Shown here: one piece after another, positions 7,597 to 11,081 of the stretch
How positions within the stretch are numbered: the stretch's first letter is position 1
Layout: each line of letters opens with the position of its first letter
DNA from: Campylobacteraceae bacterium
GTDB taxonomy: Bacteria; Campylobacterota; Campylobacteria; Campylobacterales; Sulfurovaceae
Length of the DNA stretch: 11,081 bases
Direction of reading: 5' to 3'
Assembly (NCBI GenBank): GCA_027066355.1
Contig: JAMONW010000099.1
Location: 1 to 11,081, forward strand
The notes under the pieces: generated by a model
The model's database searches: none
What the model was told of the DNA's origin: nothing
The model's input: the letters and a program-made list of their open reading frames with translations, nothing else
Made by a program: the position numbers and the translations under genes

Positions 7597-8706
7597 CTAA
7601 GCCTCTTTGGTGCTACTTTTACTTAAATCAAATAACATATATTTTAGAGCATCTAAATTTGTGCGAGAAACTGCAGATATTGGCAAAATAAAGAGTGGCT
7701 TTGTATAATCTAACTCTTCCCACTCTTTATTATCTTGAACAAATGATAATAAGTTTTTATCTGCTTTATATCTATTTACTGCAACACTATTTGCTTTTAA
7801 GTTAAGGGCATTTAATATCTCTTCAACTTTACTATTTACTTCATCTTCTGGTAAAGCATCAATTTTTGTAATTGCAATAGAAAAAGCTCGTTTGCTAAGT
7901 TCACTAGAGTAATTTTTTAACTCATTTTTTAGATTTTCTAGCTGATAAGCCATATCTCTGTAATTTGTTGCATCTATCATAAAAAGTAGAGTTTTTGTTC
8001 TTTCAATATGGCGTAAAAAGTCTAATCCTAAACCTCTACCATCACTAGCACCCTCAATAATTCCTGGAATATCTGCCATCATAAAAGACTCATACTCACT
8101 AACTTGCACAACACCAAGCTTAGGCGTTAGAGTAGTAAACTCATAATTTGCAACTTCTGGTCTGGCATTTGAAATTGCTGAAATTAGTGTAGATTTACCA
8201 ACATTTGGAAATCCAACTAATCCAACATCTGCAATTGATTTAAGCTCTAATCTTATCTCTTTTTCAACTCCTGGTAATCCTGGTTGAGCATATGTTGGAC
8301 GCTGATTTGTAGGACCTTTAAAGTGAACATTTCCAAGCCCACCTTTTCCACCTTTTAAAAACTCTACTACAGTTTTATTTTTGGTTAAATCAAGTAAAAC
8401 CTCACCACTCTCTACATCTATTACTTGTGTTCCTGGAGGAACTGTTAAAATTAAATCTTCACCCTTTTTGCCACTTCTTTTTCTTCCCTCTCCTGGGCGT
8501 CCATTTTTTGCTTTAAGTATGCGTTTTCCACGATAGTAAGATAGTGTATCGGTATTGGCATCTACTTTAAAATATACAGAGCCTCCACGCCCTCCATCTC
8601 CACCATCAGGACCACCTTTTGTAACAAATTTTTCGGTATGAAACGAAACACATCCAGCTCCGCCTTTTCCTGAACTAACTGTTAATTCAACTTTGTCTAT
8701 AAACAT
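7597..8706 (-). CDS. obgE: Obg-family GTPase, ribosome assembly
   Basis: This essential GTPase binds the 50S subunit late in assembly and links it to nucleotide levels and stress. It has 369 residues. The glycine-rich Obg fold spans about residues 1-158 (SGKGGAGCVSFHTEKF, GGPDGGDGGRGGSV). The G domain follows: G1 GFPNVGKS at 165-172, switch I TTLTP at 191-195, G3 DIPG at 212-215, and G5 at SAV, 344-346. G4 reads TKID at 280-283 instead of NKxD, an accepted variant. An insertion of roughly 50 residues separates G4 from G5. There is no C-terminal OCT domain. It is the first gene of the leftward array; the ATG is preceded by AAGGA and faces the divergent control region. Confidence 0.97.
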   Translation of the reverse strand: MFIDKVELTVSSGKGGAGCVSFHTEKFVTKGGPDGGDGGRGGSVYFKVDANTDTLSYYRGKRILKAKNGRPGEGRKRSGKKGEDLILTVPPGTQVIDVESGEVLLDLTKNKTVVEFLKGGKGGLGNVHFKGPTNQRPTYAQPGLPGVEKEIRLELKSIADVGLVGFPNVGKSTLISAISNARPEVANYEFTTLTPKLGVVQVSEYESFMMADIPGIIEGASDGRGLGLDFLRHIERTKTLLFMIDATNYRDMAYQLENLKNELKNYSSELSKRAFSIAITKIDALPEDEVNSKVEEILNALNLKANSVAVNRYKADKNLLSFVQDNKEWEELDYTKPLFILPISAVSRTNLDALKYMLFDLSKSSTKEA

Positions 8707-8734
8707 TCTTTTCCTTATAAATTAGAAATATTCC

Positions 8735-8740
8735 ATTATA
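8735..8740 (-). promoter_or_regulatory. Putative -10 box for obgE (proximal)
   Basis: TATAAT on the minus strand lies 28 bases before the obgE ATG, predicting a start near 8728 and a leader of about 22 bases that contains the AAGGA ribosome-binding site. No clear -35 box is visible. It is the right-hand part of the repeated TAGATATAAT element. Confidence 0.55.
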
Positions 8741-8772
8741 TCTATACTTATTATAATTATATCTAAACTCAT
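8735..8772 (-). repeat. Tandem 17-base direct repeat containing two -10 boxes
   Basis: Positions 8735-8751 and 8756-8772 match at 15 of 17 bases and are offset by 21 bases, two helical turns. Each carries TAGATATAAT read on the minus strand. They may be duplicated obgE promoters, or paired protein-binding sites on one face of the helix. The match is seen; the role is not shown by the sequence. Confidence 0.6.
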
Positions 8773-8811
8773 ATTTCATATAGTTATTTTTTTAAATTAT
8801 CTATTAAAATA

Positions 8812-8821
8812 TAGATATAAT
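8812..8821 (+). promoter_or_regulatory. Putative -10 element of the divergent regulator gene
   Basis: TAGATATAAT on the plus strand is an exact inverted copy of the two elements facing obgE. Taking TATAAT at 8816-8821 as a -10 box places a start near 8828, immediately before the inverted repeat at 8829-8859, with a leader of about 70 bases. Competing TATAAT boxes occur at 8872-8877 and 8880-8885; the latter would start transcription in the ribosome-binding site and is unlikely. Confidence 0.4.
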
Positions 8822-8828
8822 TGTTGTA

Positions 8829-8859
8829 GCTATAAAGTGCTAAATAGAGGCTTTATAGC
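8829..8859. promoter_or_regulatory. Perfect inverted repeat, candidate operator or leader hairpin
   Basis: GCTATAAAG at 8829-8837 and CTTTATAGC at 8851-8859 are perfect reverse complements with a 13-base spacer. The half-site centres are 22 bases apart, about two helical turns, as expected for a dimeric DNA-binding protein on one face. It lies 41 bases before the ATG of a helix-turn-helix gene, so autoregulation is the simplest reading. If transcription starts near 8828, the same sequence would form a 9-base-pair RNA hairpin in the leader instead. Confidence 0.5.
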
Positions 8860-8891
8860 ATAAAATGGTCATATAATTATATAATAATTTT

Positions 8892-8896
8892 AGGAG
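8892..8896 (+). promoter_or_regulatory. Ribosome-binding site of the regulator gene
   Basis: AGGAG lies 4 bases before the ATG at 8901. An in-frame TAA at 8874-8876 rules out a longer N-terminus, so this start is well fixed. Confidence 0.75.
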
Positions 8897-8900
8897 AAGT

Positions 8901-10325
8901 ATGGAAAATATAGAAAATTTAATAAATCAAATTGGTAGCAAAATAAAATATTATAGAACTTTAAACAAAATATCCCTCTCAAAACTTGCAAAAAATGCTG
9001 GTATTTCAAAATCTACACTTTTTGGACTTGAAGAGGGGCGTTCAAACCCAACTATATCAACATTAATAAATATTGCAACAACTTTAAATATTGACTTAAA
9101 TGAAATAATAGGTAGTGTATCTGATAAAAATTTTAAAAACTCTAAACTATCTTTAATATCTAAAAGTAGCTCTAATGAATACTCTTTGTATCGATTAACT
9201 TTAGCTCCATATGAAGTTTTTAAATTAAACTCTAGTATAAATAGTATTAATATAACTCTAATTAGTGGAGAGCTTTATTTAATTGATGAGGCTTTAACTC
9301 TACATCAATCAGATACAATTATTACAAACAATCAAGATTTTAAAGCTTTAGAAAATGGAGCAACTGCAACAATTAAAATTTACTCAAAAGATGAAACTAT
9401 ATATATTAATAAAGATATTTTAGAAAATAGTGCTTCTAGTGAGTTACTAGATAATATCAGTAAAAAATCTATAAATAGTTTAATAACTAGAGCAATATTT
9501 AGTTCTATCTCTCCTATAGGTGAGCTAAATAAGAGAAGATATATAAACTATATTGAGCTACTAGAAGATAAAGAGAGCCACTACTATTTTTATAGAAAAT
9601 ATCTTGGTTTAATTGGTGGAGTTAAAAGTTTTTTTAATAAAGAAGAGTTAAACTTATCTAAGTTATCTAAAATTGAGAACTATATTAATATTGCAACACA
9701 AAAAAATCAGCTAAGTAAAAAAGATTTATCTATTTTGAGTAATCCACTATCAAAAGAGCTAGAGTTAATTATTGAGTCTGAATTAAAAAATAGATATAAA
9801 AATATAGTTAAAATAGACTCTTTAGATAGTTTATTAAATAACAACTCTTCTAATAACTCTATATTTTATATTCTTAAAGATATGCAAAGTAGCACTTGTG
9901 GTAAAAGTTCGATATCTCTTGTAATTTCAATATATAGAGCGCTTGAAGTAGCTGAAAATATAGTTGATAATGAGTTAAACTCATTAGAGTTAAAGGTTCA
10001 AAGAGTAATTTTGGAAAATCTCTTAAAGGCGCTATATTATGCCTATAATGGTTATGATAATATCGCTATAAGCTATTTAGAAAAAATAGTAGAAAGTGTA
10101 GATAGTTTAGATTTTAATAATAAATCTATAGTTTTAAAGAGATTGGAGTATTCTTATGAGCTTATAAAAAAGAGTATTAGTAACTATAAAAATAAAATAG
10201 ATTTAGAAAATTTTAATAAATTAAAATTTATAGCAAAAGATTTAGGATTTGAGATTATTGCTCAAGAGTTAATATCTCCTGTTTACTTTAATAGTGGTTT
10301 ATACTGCTTTATATTAAAAAAGTAA
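8901..10325 (+). CDS. XRE helix-turn-helix regulator with cupin-like domain and unrecognised C-terminus
   Basis: This is a probable one-component transcription regulator of 474 residues; its target is unknown. The XRE-type helix-turn-helix covers about residues 10-70, with LSKLAKNAGISKSTLFGLEEG and PTISTLINIATTL as landmarks. Residues 90-170 look like the beta-barrel of HTH-cupin regulators (ISGELYLIDE, then LHQSDTIITN), but the cupin metal histidines are absent. I cannot assign residues 175-474. They are mostly helical, rich in Asn, Ser, Lys and Ile, with a TPR-like stretch at about 373-398 and only two cysteines (333, 469). HTH-cupin regulators usually end near 180-200 residues, so the extra 300 are odd. 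The gene stands alone on the plus strand, divergent from obgE, and is more A/T-rich than its neighbours. The regulator call is firm; the signal and targets are not. Confidence 0.85.
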   Translation: MENIENLINQIGSKIKYYRTLNKISLSKLAKNAGISKSTLFGLEEGRSNPTISTLINIATTLNIDLNEIIGSVSDKNFKNSKLSLISKSSSNEYSLYRLTLAPYEVFKLNSSINSINITLISGELYLIDEALTLHQSDTIITNNQDFKALENGATATIKIYSKDETIYINKDILENSASSELLDNISKKSINSLITRAIFSSISPIGELNKRRYINYIELLEDKESHYYFYRKYLGLIGGVKSFFNKEELNLSKLSKIENYINIATQKNQLSKKDLSILSNPLSKELELIIESELKNRYKNIVKIDSLDSLLNNNSSNNSIFYILKDMQSSTCGKSSISLVISIYRALEVAENIVDNELNSLELKVQRVILENLLKALYYAYNGYDNIAISYLEKIVESVDSLDFNNKSIVLKRLEYSYELIKKSISNYKNKIDLENFNKLKFIAKDLGFEIIAQELISPVYFNSGLYCFILKK

Positions 10326-10344
10326 TTTAATATATAATTACTTT
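10319..10344 (-). terminator. Weak terminator-like hairpin, leftward
   Basis: AAAGTAATT at 10319-10327 and AATTACTTT at 10336-10344 pair perfectly with an 8-base loop. Read on the minus strand, the second arm runs into six T residues (10321 to 10316), which resembles an intrinsic terminator for the converging glnS transcript. The stem has only one G-C pair, so it would be weak. It overlaps the stop codon of the plus-strand regulator gene. Confidence 0.35.
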
Positions 10345-10360
10345 GGGTAAAAAACTCAAA
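10342..10360 (+). terminator. Small hairpin after the regulator gene
   Basis: TTTGGGT and ACTCAAA form seven pairs, one of them G-U, around an AAAAA loop in plus-strand RNA. No U-tract follows, so it is at best a weak or factor-assisted 3' end for the regulator transcript. Confidence 0.25.
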
Positions 10361-10372
10361 ATGTATTGCAAT

Positions 10373-10388
10373 AATTTTAGCTAAAATT
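10373..10388. repeat. Perfect 16-base palindrome in the convergent gap
   Basis: AATTTTAGCTAAAATT is its own reverse complement. It lies between two convergent genes and could fold in either transcript, or be a protein-binding site. In an A/T-rich gap a chance palindrome of this length is possible. Confidence 0.4.
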
Positions 10389-10401
10389 TAAAGCATTATC
10401 T

Positions 10402-10431
10402 ATTTAATCTAAGAAGAGTCCTAGATTAAAT
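10402..10431. terminator. Hairpin across the glnS stop codon
   Basis: ATTTAATCTA at 10402-10411 and TAGATTAAAT at 10422-10431 are perfect 10-base reverse complements with a 10-base loop. The right arm contains most of the glnS TAG stop. Neither side has a convincing T-tract, so termination is uncertain; it may protect the 3' end. Confidence 0.3.
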
Positions 10432-11081
10432 CTAACTGCTCTTTTATAAGTTTATTTACAACTTTTGGATTAGCTTTGCCATCTGTTGCTTTTAATACTT
10501 GCCCAACAAAAAATCCAAATAGTTTTTGGTTACCATTTTTATATTTTTCTACATTTTCTGGGTTTTTAGAGATTATATCTTCTATTATTGGTATTAACTC
10601 TTTAGGGTTACCAATTTGCTTTAAGCCTTTTTCTTCTACTATAGTTTCAGGATTTTTGCCACTTTTACTCATCTCTTCAATTATATCTTTTGCCATTTTA
10701 TTTGAGATTGTTTCATCATCAATTAATTTTGCTAAAGTTGCAATATCTTTAGAGTCAAAATTTAATTTACTCAAATTTTTAGCTTTTAACTCTTTTAAAA
10801 CTTCATTTGCAACTAAATTTGCAATAGTTATTTTGCTGTCATACTCTTTTAGGGCATCTAAATAGAAGCTCGATAAATCTTTATCTCTTGCAAATAAATT
10901 TGCTATTGCTTTATTTAATTTGTGTTCATCTATATAGTATTTATATATCTTTTGTTCATCAGAGCTTAGCTTGGCAACTTCTCCACTTTTTGAAGGTTTT
11001 TTAGAATTTTGTGGCTTATCTTTTTTACTCTCTTTTGCTTTATCTTTTTGCTTTTTAGCCCAAGAGTCTTTAAGTGATACA
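10421..11081 (-). CDS. glnS: Glutaminyl-tRNA synthetase with C-terminal YqeY/GatB-tail domain, 5' part outside
   Basis: The frame is open from the right edge to the TAG at 10421, giving 219 visible residues. The first ones read VSLKDSWAK, closely matching the C-terminal end of GlnRS (VGLRDTWAK in E. coli). A Lys-rich linker of about 30 residues follows (roughly 10985-11056). The last 180 or so residues are a YqeY/GatB-tail domain, with EKGLKQI, GFFVGQVLKAT and GKANPKVVNKL as clear signatures. The gene is therefore a GlnRS-YqeY fusion of the kind known from Deinococcus, where the extension helps bind tRNA. An apparent start at 10774 is an internal Leu TTG, not a real start. GatB is the alternative, but GatB has no such Lys-rich linker or GlnRS ending. 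The catalytic domain is outside the window. Confidence 0.85.
   Translation of the reverse strand, partial: VSLKDSWAKKQKDKAKESKKDKPQNSKKPSKSGEVAKLSSDEQKIYKYYIDEHKLNKAIANLFARDKDLSSFYLDALKEYDSKITIANLVANEVLKELKAKNLSKLNFDSKDIATLAKLIDDETISNKMAKDIIEEMSKSGKNPETIVEEKGLKQIGNPKELIPIIEDIISKNPENVEKYKNGNQKLFGFFVGQVLKATDGKANPKVVNKLIKEQLDLI

Noticed and set aside
8636..8650. TGAAAC / GAAACA-like bases that recall half of a parS site
   Set aside because: No 16-base palindrome of the GTTTCAC-GTGAAAC kind is present here or elsewhere in the window on visual reading, so I do not call a parS site despite the nearby parAB.
8871..8882. Perfect 12-base palindrome ATATAATTATAT just before the regulator gene
   Set aside because: It is made only of A and T in a nearly pure A/T stretch, where such palindromes arise by chance; it is more simply read as overlapping -10-like sequence.
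9885..9915. A Walker A-like GKSS at residues 334-337 of the regulator protein
   Set aside because: The required Gly or Ala five positions earlier is missing and no Walker B strand is evident, so a P-loop is not supported.
10421..10774. A separate 117-residue YqeY-like or GatB gene starting at 10774
   Set aside because: The codon there is an internal TTG, and the same frame is open to the window edge with a GlnRS C-terminal ending upstream, so this is only the tail of a longer fusion protein.

Overview
The window looks like a chromosomal segment from a low-GC member of the Campylobacterota (Epsilonproteobacteria). The evidence is the gene order: obg, proB, fmt, birA, parA, parB, then the split-b F-type ATP synthase genes b', b, delta, alpha, gamma. 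I recall the same order in Campylobacter jejuni, and the fmt-birA-parA-parB-atp part in Helicobacter pylori. Strong A/T codon bias and TATAAT-type -10 boxes without clear -35 boxes agree with this. I cannot name the genus.

From about 8706 down to 1, everything reads leftward on the minus strand. obgE, proB, fmt, birA, parA and parB are packed with 0-2 base gaps or 4-20 base overlaps, so they are very probably one transcript. A 54-base gap with its own promoter-like box separates parB from the ATP synthase genes atpF', atpF, atpH, atpA and atpG. atpG runs off the left edge; atpD and atpC would be expected beyond it. The first block combines ribosome assembly (Obg), proline synthesis (ProB), initiator tRNA formylation (Fmt), biotin attachment (BirA) and chromosome segregation (ParA/ParB). 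The second builds the energy-converting ATP synthase.

From 8707 to 8900 is a 194-base, very A/T-rich divergent control region. It holds three copies of a TAGATATAAT element, two facing obgE and one facing the other way, and a perfect 9-base inverted repeat in front of the divergent gene.

That divergent gene (8901-10325, plus strand) is the only accessory-looking gene here. It encodes a 474-residue protein with an N-terminal XRE-type helix-turn-helix, a degenerate cupin-like domain, and about 300 residues that I do not recognise. It is visibly more A/T-rich than its neighbours and is the best candidate for something undescribed.

At the right edge, converging on it, is the 3' part of a minus-strand gene. 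The tail alone looks like GatB, but the open frame continues to the window edge and contains the end of a glutaminyl-tRNA synthetase. It is best read as a GlnRS-YqeY fusion. The 95-base convergent gap is dense in short inverted repeats that may act as weak terminators.

No tRNA, rRNA, CRISPR array, insertion sequence or convincing parS site was seen.
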